Assembly: GCA_038150225.1 (NCBI GenBank) | Contig: JAYQWG010000019.1 | Span: 1-43,933, forward strand | Reading direction: 5' to 3' | Length of the DNA: 43,933 bases | Source: Lucifugimonas sp038150225 | GTDB lineage: Bacteria; Chloroflexota; Dehalococcoidia; Lucifugimonadales; Lucifugimonadaceae | Part shown: positions 17,575 through 26,204 of the stretch, one piece after another | How positions within the stretch are numbered: the stretch's first letter is position 1 | Layout: the number at the start of each line of letters is the position of its first letter | Notes under the pieces: generated by a model | The model's input: the letters and a program-made list of their open reading frames with translations, nothing else | Told to the model about the DNA's origin: nothing | The model's database searches: none | Made by a program: the position numbers and the translations under genes

Positions 17575-19070
17575 TGACTGGTCAGGACTTCTGGGCACTA
17601 TCCCCTGAAATTTCTCTCGCTGCGGTTGCGCTTCTAGTGATCACAGTCGACCTGATGACGCGAAACATCGGTCGTGTCGTTGCTGTTGCCTTTATTGGCC
17701 TGTCGTTGCCCCTGCTGTTCACACTGAACCTTTGGTACGGCTGGTTCGGCGATCCGGCAACTGGTGCTGCGCTTTTCGATACTTTCGAAGCAGACAGATT
17801 CTCACTGTTCTTCAAATTCCTGATGATCACAGTGACAGCCGGGACACTCCTCGCTTCCAACCACTACGTGACGTCGGACAAAGTGAAGGCATACGGCGGT
17901 GAGTTTGTTTCTCTGCTGCTGTTGTCAGTAACTGGAATGATGTTGCTGGTTTCGGCGACCGAGTTGATCACAATCTACGTTTCACTCGAACTGACCGCTT
18001 TGCCAGTTGTGGCTCTTGCTGCAATTCATCGCACTCGACGGTCGGTTGAAGCAGGAACTAAGTTCTTCGTACTTTCGGCGATTTCCAGTGCAGTCCTGCT
18101 GTACGGATTCGTTTACATATTTGGTTTCACCGGGAGCACTCATCTTGATGTGATCATGCAGCGGCTTGCCGAACTGCCGAGCGAAGCCGGTGTTCCGTTT
18201 GGTTCATATGCTGTTCTCGCTGCAGTGGTGATGATCGTCGCGGGATTCGGCTTCAAAATGGCGGTCGTACCGTGGCAAATGTGGGTCCCCGACGTTTACC
18301 AGGGAGCACCTACCCCGGTTGCTGCTTTCCTATCTGTTGCTTCGAAGGGTGCGGCCTTCGCTGTCGTCTTGCGGATCATGTACACGGCATTCGGTGATTC
18401 TGCATTGATGCAGGACTGGTCGGGACTGTTCGCAATTCTGGCAGCAGTTTCGATGACGGTCGGTAACTTGCTGGCGCTGTCGCAAACAAGCATTACCCGA
18501 CTTCTCGGTTATTCGACTATTGCCCAGGCTGGTTACATTCTCGTGGGAATCGCTTCTGTCCCTGCCAACCAGGTTGGCGCATCGTTCGCTGGCGGTGGAC
18601 CGCAGGGAGCGATGTACTACCTTGCCGGTTACGCATTCACTAACCTGGCAGTGTTCTTTGCAATCACGGCTATTACATCTCGTACTGGCGATGACTCCAT
18701 CGAGGGATTGAATGGTCTACTGAAGCGCTCCCCGCTAATGGCCGGATTGTTGATCTTCGGAATACTTTCGTTGCTCGGTATGCCGCCGACCGTTGGATTC
18801 ATGGCGAAAGTCGTTGTGTTCGGTGCGGCACTGAACGCAAATCTCGCGTGGTTGGCAGTTCTCGGTGTTGTGAACACTGTTCTCGCTGCCTACTACTACT
18901 TGAGAGTTGTTCGGGCGATTGTGTTTGAAGATCCCGCGGATAACTCGAAGATCAGCGCTGACGTTCCGGCAATCACGGCGACCGGTCTGGCTGCAATCGG
19001 TGCTGGAGTCTTTGGTATCGCCCCGTTCTTACTCCTCGAGTTCGCAGAAAGTGCACTAAGCATCGTCTAG
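17574..19070 (+). CDS. nuoN: NADH-quinone oxidoreductase subunit N
   Basis: 498 residues, 14 helices. ITIYVSLELTALPV carries the conserved Glu, FGFKMAVVPWQMWVPDVYQGAPTPV (by position, about residues 222-246) is the NuoN signature with its Lys, and YSTIAQAGYI marks the later half. The last gene of the operon; no nuoE, nuoF or nuoG follow, nor do they precede nuoA. A weak hairpin lies behind it. Confidence 0.95.
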   Translation: MTGQDFWALSPEISLAAVALLVITVDLMTRNIGRVVAVAFIGLSLPLLFTLNLWYGWFGDPATGAALFDTFEADRFSLFFKFLMITVTAGTLLASNHYVTSDKVKAYGGEFVSLLLLSVTGMMLLVSATELITIYVSLELTALPVVALAAIHRTRRSVEAGTKFFVLSAISSAVLLYGFVYIFGFTGSTHLDVIMQRLAELPSEAGVPFGSYAVLAAVVMIVAGFGFKMAVVPWQMWVPDVYQGAPTPVAAFLSVASKGAAFAVVLRIMYTAFGDSALMQDWSGLFAILAAVSMTVGNLLALSQTSITRLLGYSTIAQAGYILVGIASVPANQVGASFAGGGPQGAMYYLAGYAFTNLAVFFAITAITSRTGDDSIEGLNGLLKRSPLMAGLLIFGILSLLGMPPTVGFMAKVVVFGAALNANLAWLAVLGVVNTVLAAYYYLRVVRAIVFEDPADNSKISADVPAITATGLAAIGAGVFGIAPFLLLEFAESALSIV

Positions 19071-19078
19071 TGCGGTTA

Positions 19079-19103
19079 CACTCTCGATTGTTGTTTGAGA
19101 GTG
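19079..19103 (+). other. Short hairpin after the nuo operon
   Basis: CACTCTC (19079-19085) pairs with GAGAGTG (19097-19103) around an 11-base T-rich loop. No T-run follows, so it is at most a weak or factor-assisted stop between nuoN and the NAD kinase gene. Confidence 0.35.
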
Positions 19104-19137
19104 CGTGCAATACGCTACGTAAGGTTCGAATCCCCAG

Positions 19138-19998
19138 ATGGCACCTTTCCGAAGCATAGGAGTTGTTCACCACGGCCTCGTAAAAGAGGCCGGCGAACTG
19201 GCGTCCGCGCTGGCCAACAAATATAGCGACGGTCGTACTTGGTGTTTGGCAACACAGGACACTCTCGATGAGACGAGCGAACAACTCGCGCAGTCAGACC
19301 TAATCATTACGATTGGTGGCGACGGAACAATACTTCGTGGTGCTCATGAAGCTGCTGAACTCGGAATCCCCGTGCTTGGTATCAACATGGGGCGGGTTGG
19401 ATTCATGAGCGATCTCGAAGCCAAGGATGCCCTTGAATCAGTCGATTGGTATTTGCAAGGGAACGCAAGGACTGAAGCGCGAGCAATGCTTTCTGCATCA
19501 GTATCCGGGCATGAATCCAGCTTTAGCGCACTCAACGACGTGACCGTCGCTCGTGGTGCTGTTCTGAGAGTCATTGACGTTCGCACTGTCGTTGACGGAG
19601 TCCACCTCGCGACATACCGCGGTGATGGCGTGGTGGTTTCAAGCGCCACGGGATCTACCGGATACAGTCTGTCTTTAGGTGGACCGGTGATGGACCCAGA
19701 GTCAAAGGGCTTCATAGTCAAACCAATAGCAACTCACATGAGCCAGTTTGGCGGCGTAATTCTACAACCAACGTCGAAAGTAGAACTGACAACTCTTACT
19801 GAAGAGGAAGCCACCGTGAATATCGATGGATTCGTCGATATTTCTCTTGATCCTGGCGATACCGTCACGGTCACTCAAGAGGGCAAGCACGCACTGTTCC
19901 TGAGACGGAAATCCCCGGCAGAATTCTGGGGTGAATTGTCTCGAAGACTCGGATTGCGAAAAGGTTCCCTCAAAAACTCACGTAGAAGCCGACGATAA
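19138..19998 (+). CDS. nadK: NAD kinase
   Basis: 286 residues; phosphorylates NAD to NADP in the cytosol. The diagnostic GGDGT is at residues 60-64, followed by the Asn-containing GINMGRVGFM, NDVTVARG, and the glycine-rich TGSTGYSLSLGGP substrate loop. Length and order are normal for bacterial enzymes. The C terminus is basic (SRRSRR). The ATG at 19138 starts 67 bp after nuoN; it may have its own promoter or be read through from the nuo operon. Confidence 0.94.
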   Translation: MAPFRSIGVVHHGLVKEAGELASALANKYSDGRTWCLATQDTLDETSEQLAQSDLIITIGGDGTILRGAHEAAELGIPVLGINMGRVGFMSDLEAKDALESVDWYLQGNARTEARAMLSASVSGHESSFSALNDVTVARGAVLRVIDVRTVVDGVHLATYRGDGVVVSSATGSTGYSLSLGGPVMDPESKGFIVKPIATHMSQFGGVILQPTSKVELTTLTEEEATVNIDGFVDISLDPGDTVTVTQEGKHALFLRRKSPAEFWGELSRRLGLRKGSLKNSRRSRR

Positions 19999-20027
19999 CT
20001 GCACGTTGAGAGTAAAATACTTAGGCT

Positions 20028-20579
20028 TTGCGACCGAAACGTCCGTCTATCCTGTCAGTTGATCGAAAGTACGAGGGAAACAGGATTTCCCTGCGAATAG
20101 ACACTGCTCAGTTTGAAGATGGACCGGAGTTCGACAAAGAAATAATTGAACATCCTGGATCAGTAGTACTCATCCCGATGACTGACGAAGGGCAAGTACT
20201 TCTGATCCGTCAGTACAGACTGGCAGCAGGCAAGGAACTCTTGGAAGCCTCTGCTGGTACCAGAGAATCAGGAGAAGAACCGGAGACAACAGCTCACAGA
20301 GAACTGCAAGAAGAAGTTGGCTATAAAGCAGGGACATTGATCCGTATTGGAGGTTCCTGGGTAGCTCCAGGGTACTCGACCGAATACACCCATAATTTCA
20401 TCGCAAAAGACCTGGTTTACTCACCGCTTGCGCAAGATGACGGAGAAGATATCGTTGTCGAGGCGCACGATTTTTCCGAGATTCCTGAACTGATCCGGAG
20501 CGGTGAACTGGAAGACCAAATGACGATTGCGGCTCTCTTGTCCGCTCAACACGTTTACGAGCAACTCTTGGATATTTAG
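20028..20579 (+). CDS. Nudix hydrolase, ADP-ribose pyrophosphatase type
   Basis: 183 residues with a complete Nudix box, G(TRESG)E(EPETTAH)REL.EE.GY, that matches the GX5EX7REUXEEXGU pattern. The preceding VLIRQYRLAAGKELLEASAGT is the ADP-ribose pyrophosphatase type of lead-in (given by position, about residues 60-80). It probably hydrolyses ADP-ribose or a related nucleoside diphosphate. TTG at 20028 is used as start; no better start lies before the conserved beta-strand. It sits 29 bp behind nadK, a functional fit with NAD turnover. Confidence 0.87.
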   Translation: MRPKRPSILSVDRKYEGNRISLRIDTAQFEDGPEFDKEIIEHPGSVVLIPMTDEGQVLLIRQYRLAAGKELLEASAGTRESGEEPETTAHRELQEEVGYKAGTLIRIGGSWVAPGYSTEYTHNFIAKDLVYSPLAQDDGEDIVVEAHDFSEIPELIRSGELEDQMTIAALLSAQHVYEQLLDI

Positions 20580-20621
20580 ATATGAACAAGTTCATGAACG
20601 AGTCAAGCACGAGGCTAGCCA

Positions 20622-22304
20622 ATGTATGAGCACGATGTCCTGATTATCGGCGGTGGACTCGCCGGACTCAGGGCCGCTGTCGAAGTTACCCGGGCGGGAG
20701 CCGACGTAGCGGTAATCTCAAAAGTTCACCCTGTAAGAAGTCACTCAAACGCTGCGCAGGGCGGAATTAACGCTCCGTTGACGGACCGTGGCGATGATTG
20801 GGAAGGTCACGCTTACGACACCATCAAGGGAAGTGACTTCCTGGCTGATCAGGATGCCGTTGAAATAATGTCGAGCGAAGCCGGTGACGCTGTCATTGAA
20901 CTCGAAAGAATGGGTGTCATTTTCAGCCGAGGTGAAGACGGCAAACTTGGAACTCGTCGATTCGGTGGTCAGAAAAAGGCTCGAACGTTCTTCGTTGGAG
21001 CCATCACCGGTTCGGCAATGCTCCACGTACTCTACGAACAGGCACTGAAGTTAGGCCTGAACGTCTACGAAGAGTGGTTCGTAACCAAGCTCATCGTTGA
21101 AGACGGTGCATGCCGTGGTGTCGTAGCTCTCGATCTTAAAACCGGTGAACTCCACACCATCAAGGCTAAAGCGGTCATCATGGCAGCCGGTGGAGCTGGT
21201 CGAGTATTTGAGCCATCCACTAACGCATTGATCTGTACTGGAGATGGTCTCGGACTTGCTTACCAGGCAGGTGTCCCGTTGATGGACATGGAGATGATCC
21301 AGTACCACCCAACTACGCTTGCTCGAACCGGTATTTTGCTTTCCGAAGCAGCTCGAGGTGAGGGTGCTCACCTGCTGAACGCGAATGGCGAACGGTTCAT
21401 GGAAAAGTACGCTCCTGATTACATGGAACTGGCTTCACGAGACGTCGTGTCCCGATCTGAACAGACCGAAATCAACGAGGGCAGGGGAGTAGACGGAAAC
21501 GTTCTGCTTGACCTTCGACATCTCGGACGTGAATACATCGAGCAGCGACTCGGTTACCTTCAAGAAGTTTCAGTAGAGTTCCTGGGGATCGATATGGCTG
21601 AGCAGCCCGTTCCGGTGCAGCCAGGAATGCACTACATCATGGGCGGTATCAAGACCGACGTAGATGGAGCCACTTCAGTTCCAGGTCTTTACGCCGCAGG
21701 TGAATGTGCGAACGTAAGCGTTCACGGTGCAAACCGACTGGGAGCTAACTCGCTTCTAGACACGGTCGTATTCGGACGTCGGTCCGGAGCGCACGCCGTT
21801 GAGTACATCAAGTCTGTCGGTGACCACGCAAGGGCTGAAGAAGACCTCGCATCTGAGAAAGCTCGAATCCAGGGAATTCTCGATCGACCTCAGGGAGAAC
21901 GTGCCGCAACTGTCCGAGACGATCTTGCTACCGGAATGACGAAGGGCATTGGTGTGTTCCGAGATCAGGCCTCAATGGAAGGTGCTCTTGAGAATCTGCT
22001 GAACGTCAAAAAGCGATTGCCTAACGTTTCGGTTGAGAACAAGGGCAGGGTTTTCAACACCGATCTCATGTTCGCTCTTGAACTCGAATTTATGGTCGAA
22101 TGTGCAGAAGGTGTTGTCGGTGGCGCACTTGCGAGGAAGGAAAGCCGTGGTGCTCACTTCCGAACTGATATCACCGAACGTGACGACGAAAACTGGCTGA
22201 AACACACTCTTGTCTACAAGGACGAGTCGCAGGAGCATGGCTACCGCGTTGACACTTCGCCAGTCACGATCACTCAGTGGGAACCAGTAAAGAGGGTCTA
22301 CTAA
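20622..22304 (+). CDS. sdhA: Succinate dehydrogenase / fumarate reductase flavoprotein subunit
   Basis: 560 residues. The FAD dinucleotide fold is IIGGGLAGLRAAVE; the covalent flavin-binding His lies in RSHSNAAQGGINA. Active-site segments HPTT (LARTG), R...GGI and H..NRLGANSLLD are intact. The C-terminal domain carries the conserved ARKESRGAHFRTD. It oxidises succinate to fumarate and forms the catalytic subunit with the following iron-sulfur protein. The ATG at 20622 is preceded by CGAGG about 11 bases upstream; sdhB begins at the base after its stop. Confidence 0.94.
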   Translation: MYEHDVLIIGGGLAGLRAAVEVTRAGADVAVISKVHPVRSHSNAAQGGINAPLTDRGDDWEGHAYDTIKGSDFLADQDAVEIMSSEAGDAVIELERMGVIFSRGEDGKLGTRRFGGQKKARTFFVGAITGSAMLHVLYEQALKLGLNVYEEWFVTKLIVEDGACRGVVALDLKTGELHTIKAKAVIMAAGGAGRVFEPSTNALICTGDGLGLAYQAGVPLMDMEMIQYHPTTLARTGILLSEAARGEGAHLLNANGERFMEKYAPDYMELASRDVVSRSEQTEINEGRGVDGNVLLDLRHLGREYIEQRLGYLQEVSVEFLGIDMAEQPVPVQPGMHYIMGGIKTDVDGATSVPGLYAAGECANVSVHGANRLGANSLLDTVVFGRRSGAHAVEYIKSVGDHARAEEDLASEKARIQGILDRPQGERAATVRDDLATGMTKGIGVFRDQASMEGALENLLNVKKRLPNVSVENKGRVFNTDLMFALELEFMVECAEGVVGGALARKESRGAHFRTDITERDDENWLKHTLVYKDESQEHGYRVDTSPVTITQWEPVKRVY

Positions 22305-23264
22305 ATGCAGGTCAGTCTGAAGGTAAAGAGGTTCGACCCGGAAGATTCCGGAGGTAAGACCTGGTGGCAGGAGTATGAAGTTGACATCCATCCTGACTCC
22401 ACTGTTCTCGACGCTCTGATCAAAGTCCGTGAACAGGTCGACGGCACACTCGCACTTCGTTGTGCGTGCCGGGCTTCAATTTGCGGATCATGTGGAATGA
22501 GGGTGAACGGCAATGCCAAGCTTGTCTGTAAAACCCGAGTTGTCGAAGTTGCTCCGAACGGTGAGCAATTGACCATCGAACCGATGGGTAACCAGCACGT
22601 TGTTCGAGATCTGGTCATTTCACTCGACACATTCTTCTCGCAGATCAATCGTGTTGAGCCGTACATGCAGCCGAGCTTCGTGCCAGAGCAAGGTGAGTAC
22701 ACCGCATCGAACGATTCGATGGAAAATCTGCTCACAGCAATGAACTGCATTATGTGTGGTTGCTGTGTGTCTGACTGCACCGTTCTCGAAGTCGACAGCA
22801 ATTTCATAGGTCCGGCGGCGCTTGCGAAAGCATGGCGTTTTACTGAAGACCCTCGAGATGACAAGCGCAATGAGCGTCTGAAGTCTCTAAACGATGAAGA
22901 TGGCGGAATTTGGGACTGCACACGCTGCATGAAGTGTGTTGAAGTTTGTCCGAAGGATGTCGCTCCGATGGAACGAATCATGGAGTTACGTGAAGCTGCT
23001 ATCGAAGCGGGCAACACCAACACATCCGGCTACCGCCACACCGAATCAATGTACAACTCGGTTCGAAAGCACGGTCGACTCGACGAGACTCGATTGGCTC
23101 TCGACTCCGCAGGTTGGACGAACATTCCGCGACTGCTCGATCTTGCTCCGATTGGTTTGAACGCCATGATGAAAGGCAAGCTCCCGCCAGTGTTCCCTCA
23201 CAAAGCAGAGGACAACAAGAAAGTGAAAGATCTCTACGACCGAGTGGAAGGTGACCAGAAATGA
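22305..23264 (+). CDS. sdhB: Succinate dehydrogenase / fumarate reductase iron-sulfur subunit
   Basis: 319 residues, longer than the usual 230-260. An N-terminal [2Fe-2S] domain has CACRASICGSCGM with a further Cys at LVCKT, then the [4Fe-4S] and [3Fe-4S] region has CIMCGCCVSDC and CTRCMKCVEVCP. The extra 60 or so residues lie at the C terminus and include a segment (LLDLAPIGLNAMMKGKLPP) seen in the SdhE-type enzymes. It relays electrons from the flavin to the third subunit. Its stop overlaps the start of the next gene by four bases. Confidence 0.93.
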   Translation: MQVSLKVKRFDPEDSGGKTWWQEYEVDIHPDSTVLDALIKVREQVDGTLALRCACRASICGSCGMRVNGNAKLVCKTRVVEVAPNGEQLTIEPMGNQHVVRDLVISLDTFFSQINRVEPYMQPSFVPEQGEYTASNDSMENLLTAMNCIMCGCCVSDCTVLEVDSNFIGPAALAKAWRFTEDPRDDKRNERLKSLNDEDGGIWDCTRCMKCVEVCPKDVAPMERIMELREAAIEAGNTNTSGYRHTESMYNSVRKHGRLDETRLALDSAGWTNIPRLLDLAPIGLNAMMKGKLPPVFPHKAEDNKKVKDLYDRVEGDQK

Positions 23265-24157
23265 AATACGCCTTCTATCCAGGATGTGTAGCTCGTGGCG
23301 GAGCTCCTGAACTTTATGATTCAGCCGTCGCAGTTATGGACAAGCTCGGTATTGAGCACGTTGAACTGACAAAAGCCGCTTGCACAGGAGCCGGTCTTCT
23401 CCAAGAGAAGAACCTGAAAATGGGTGACGTTTTGAACGTACGCACCTTTGCAATGGCAGAGCAAATGGGACTGCCAATTATGGTCCTTTGCTCAACCTGC
23501 CAGGGTGTTATGAGCCAGGCGAATCACCGTGTGAAGAGGGATCCCGAGTACCTTGCTGAAATCAATAGCTTCCTCGCTCCAGAAGGACTGGAGTACAAGG
23601 GAACTACGTCGGTAAAGCACTTGCTTTGGGCTCTTATTGAAGACATTGGTCTCGACAAACTCAAGGAAACTTTCACTCGTGAACTTACCGGGATGAACAT
23701 GGCTCCGTTCTACGGCTGCTACATGGTTCGACCGTCTGAAGCTCTCGAGTTCGGGGCAAACCCGGGTCGTGAAACTTCGCTTGAGCAGCTTATTGAGGCT
23801 GTCGGCGGTAGCGTGACTGACTTCGCAGGTAAGACAGCGTGCTGCGGATTCCCAATCCTGTTCATCAACCAGGCTAACTCGATGAAGATGGTTGCGAACC
23901 ACACCGGCACTGCCAAAGATCTCGGCGCAGATGCGATGGTTACCCCGTGTCCATTGTGCCACCTGAACCTCGATGGATACCAACCAAAGGCTCGCAAACA
24001 GGTCCGAGGTGACAAGGCCGACTTGCCTGTCATCCACGTTCCTCAGCTTATTGGCCTCGCAATGGGAATGAGCACGAAAGAGCTTGGTTTGCAGAAGCAC
24101 ATGGTTTCCACGAAGGAAATTGTGCGTAAAGCTGAAGCGGTTGGTGCTGGAAGTTAG
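23261..24157 (+). CDS. HdrB-like (SdhE-type) third subunit of succinate dehydrogenase
   Basis: 298 residues with two CCG-type cysteine domains like heterodisulfide reductase subunit B. The second is intact: C...TACCGFPI...TPCPLCHLN. In the first, YPGC and LCSTC are present but the CCGA core reads CTGAG, so one Cys is Thr. No membrane helices are visible, yet in SdhE-type complexes this subunit replaces the SdhC/SdhD anchors and binds the membrane and quinone side. Four-base overlap with sdhB and a terminator behind it show it ends the operon. The alternative is a true HdrB-like thiol enzyme using a different acceptor. Confidence 0.85.
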   Translation: MKYAFYPGCVARGGAPELYDSAVAVMDKLGIEHVELTKAACTGAGLLQEKNLKMGDVLNVRTFAMAEQMGLPIMVLCSTCQGVMSQANHRVKRDPEYLAEINSFLAPEGLEYKGTTSVKHLLWALIEDIGLDKLKETFTRELTGMNMAPFYGCYMVRPSEALEFGANPGRETSLEQLIEAVGGSVTDFAGKTACCGFPILFINQANSMKMVANHTGTAKDLGADAMVTPCPLCHLNLDGYQPKARKQVRGDKADLPVIHVPQLIGLAMGMSTKELGLQKHMVSTKEIVRKAEAVGAGS

Positions 24158-24183
24158 GCCCAACGTTCCTAGTAATCAAATCG

Positions 24184-24215
24184 AATCGACCTGCTCATGG
24201 CAGGTCGATTTTTTT
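24184..24215 (+). terminator. Intrinsic terminator after the sdh operon
   Basis: AATCGACCTG (24184-24193) pairs perfectly with CAGGTCGATT (24201-24210), with a seven-base loop and a run of T from 24209 to 24215. Confidence 0.92.
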
Positions 24216-24275
24216 ATGTCGAATAATCCTGTTGTTGACTAAACTGTCGCCGAACATGACTAAGCGAGGCCACGA

Positions 24276-25445
24276 ATGAAAATCACGTCTGTAAAAGCAA
24301 TCCCGATGTCAGACCCGATTCCCGTTGAGCGTCAACATCGCACTGACCTGGGAACCAAGGTGAAATCTGACAACGTGATGGTGCTGGTCCAAACCGATGA
24401 AGGCCTGAGGGGGATCGGTGCCTCGCTGGGTAACCCGGCGGTTGTGGCCGCAGCTGTGAACCACGAGTTGGGACCGGAACTTATCGGTGAAGATCCAATG
24501 TTCTCCGAACGCATCTACGAGAAGATGTATAACGGCTCCCGCTGGGCACCCGCAATCGAAACAGGAATCACCCAGCCGGACCCTAGCCGTCGGCGCGGTG
24601 TGGTCATGGAAGCAATAGCGGGGATCGACATTGCAATATGGGATGTGAGATCTCAAGCGCTCGGTGTACCGATGTACCAGGCGATGGGTGCTGTTCGTGA
24701 ATCTATTCGTGGATATGCTTCTGGTGGTTGGGCTCCGGGTGAAGAGGCGGAAGCTGAGCTTGGTGGTTACGCTGCCAAAGGCTTCAGCGCCGTAAAAATG
24801 CGAGTCGTGGGGCACGACGGATTCAAAGTCGACAATACGGTGACTCGTGTAGCTGCGGCACGACGAGGGATTGGTCCTGACGTGGAGTTGATGGTTGATG
24901 CGCACGGTTCTCTTGACGTGATGAACGCAATCAAAGTTGCTGAAGCGATCGAGGAATACGAAATCTCATGGTTCGAGGAACCTGTTTCGCCCGACGACCA
25001 TGCTGGTCATGCCCGCGTCAGGAACTCGACCTCAATTCCGATCGCCACTGGAGAGCGTGAATTCACCCGATTTGATTTCCAAAGCTTGCTCGATCACGAG
25101 GCGATCGATGTTGCTCAACCGGATGTCGCAAGGGCAGGGGGCATTACTGAGATTCGCCGGATTGCTGCGTTGGCTTCAGCGCGCGGAGTGAAAGTTGCAC
25201 CACACGCCTGGGGGTCGGGAGTTCTGTTTGCTGCATCGATCCATCTCGCCATGGCTTTACCTAACTGCCACATCCTTGAGGTGTCACAGGGGTACATGCC
25301 AATGATGAACGAGCTCTTCAACGAGGACTATGACATTCGAGATGGGCGAGTCTATCCACCGTCAGCACCAGGACTCGGGTTCACGATACGAGACGACGCT
25401 ATGGAGCGATTCAAGTACGTCGAGGGACCCGAGTACGTCTTCTAG
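24276..25445 (+). CDS. Enolase-superfamily (mandelate racemase/muconate lactonizing type) enzyme
   Basis: 389 residues with the two-domain fold: an N-terminal capping domain (1-125) and a TIM barrel. Metal ligands appear at Asp208 (VDAHGS), Glu234 (WFEEP) and Glu260 (ATGERE). The base region reads K174-M-R176 where mandelate racemase has KxK, and the Asp283 (QPDVARAGG)/His310 (APHAWG) dyad is present. These enzymes abstract the proton next to a carboxylate of a sugar or hydroxy acid and mostly dehydrate or epimerise. The substrate cannot be read; an acid sugar dehydratase is likely. ATG at 24276 with GAGG upstream; its 3' end overlaps the next, convergent gene by four bases. SAR202 genomes are known for many paralogues. 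Confidence 0.87.
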   Translation: MKITSVKAIPMSDPIPVERQHRTDLGTKVKSDNVMVLVQTDEGLRGIGASLGNPAVVAAAVNHELGPELIGEDPMFSERIYEKMYNGSRWAPAIETGITQPDPSRRRGVVMEAIAGIDIAIWDVRSQALGVPMYQAMGAVRESIRGYASGGWAPGEEAEAELGGYAAKGFSAVKMRVVGHDGFKVDNTVTRVAAARRGIGPDVELMVDAHGSLDVMNAIKVAEAIEEYEISWFEEPVSPDDHAGHARVRNSTSIPIATGEREFTRFDFQSLLDHEAIDVAQPDVARAGGITEIRRIAALASARGVKVAPHAWGSGVLFAASIHLAMALPNCHILEVSQGYMPMMNELFNEDYDIRDGRVYPPSAPGLGFTIRDDAMERFKYVEGPEYVF

Positions 25446-26128
25446 TTGGATTTAGCGAACGAGGTTTTTGCCCAGTCGTTCAACAAGATACTATTTTCCT
25501 GAACGATCTTCCTGACGCGATCATCGTTCCAACCTCGACGACCCATCCAACGAAGGATTAGTCGTAAGTCTGGGGCGGATTCATCATCCGGATAGTTGAG
25601 AAGCTCTGTCTTCAGGGTTGAGTGACTGGCGATGTAATCTGGCACGGGACATTGTCCTTCGATCAACTCTCTGGCCGCTCTTACATCCCCTCCGTTGATT
25701 CTGAGGATACGTTCTAGCCATGTGTCGAATTCCCAGGCGACGGCCAGATCCCATATCTCATCGATCTCTGTTCCGCGCTCAGTACCCGGAAACAACCCGG
25801 TAATTCGCTTCAAGATTCCAGGCGATTCTCCATACGATGCCGGGAATCTCAGATCGCCGATCGAATGCAGGGTGGCTGCGTAAGCTGCAGAAACAAAGTC
25901 GTAATAGAGCGGCTCAAAGGACGCTGGTGGCAACTCAATCTCGTAGGTGTACTCAGGAGTCGGCTTCTCGAAGTCCCATGCCAGCATCGCGAACTCGATT
26001 GTTGCCGGTTGTGGTGGACTCGGTTTCCAATCAAGCGCTTTTATTACTTCGATTTCTGTGGACATGAGAATTCGATCCGGACCAGTACTGATCTCAAGAG
26101 GATACACAGTTTCCAGTATTGACCACAC
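25442..26128 (-). CDS. Uncharacterised protein, 228 residues
   Basis: I do not recognise a family. It is soluble, acidic and rich in Trp and Pro (DWKPSPPQPATIEF, MLAWDFEKPTPEY), with a central helical part (EIDEIWDLAVAWEFDTWLERIL) and a C terminus containing RWMGRRGWNDDRVRKI. No signal peptide, membrane segment or metal motif is visible. The inner Met at MSTEIEV (about residue 23) may be the true start. It is divergent from a TetR regulator across a palindrome, so it may be in the same regulon. Its stop overlaps the end of the enolase gene. Confidence 0.6.
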   Translation of the reverse strand: MWSILETVYPLEISTGPDRILMSTEIEVIKALDWKPSPPQPATIEFAMLAWDFEKPTPEYTYEIELPPASFEPLYYDFVSAAYAATLHSIGDLRFPASYGESPGILKRITGLFPGTERGTEIDEIWDLAVAWEFDTWLERILRINGGDVRAARELIEGQCPVPDYIASHSTLKTELLNYPDDESAPDLRLILRWMGRRGWNDDRVRKIVQENSILLNDWAKTSFAKSN

Positions 26129-26163
26129 TGGTGCCGATGGGCGTGTTACAAGGAAACTAATTA

Positions 26164-26190
26164 TTTATTTGAACACAGTGGTCAAATAAA
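26164..26190. promoter_or_regulatory. 27-bp near-perfect palindrome, likely TetR operator
   Basis: TTTATTTGA (26164-26172) and TCAAATAAA (26182-26190) are exact reverse complements. The inner CAC/GTG pair (26174-26176, 26178-26180) extends the symmetry around a central A, leaving only one mismatched pair. It lies 15 bp before the tetR start and between two divergent genes, the usual place for an autoregulatory TetR site. A related half (TTGACCAC) lies near 26117. Confidence 0.7.
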
Positions 26191-26204
26191 TTACCCTCCT
26201 CGGC

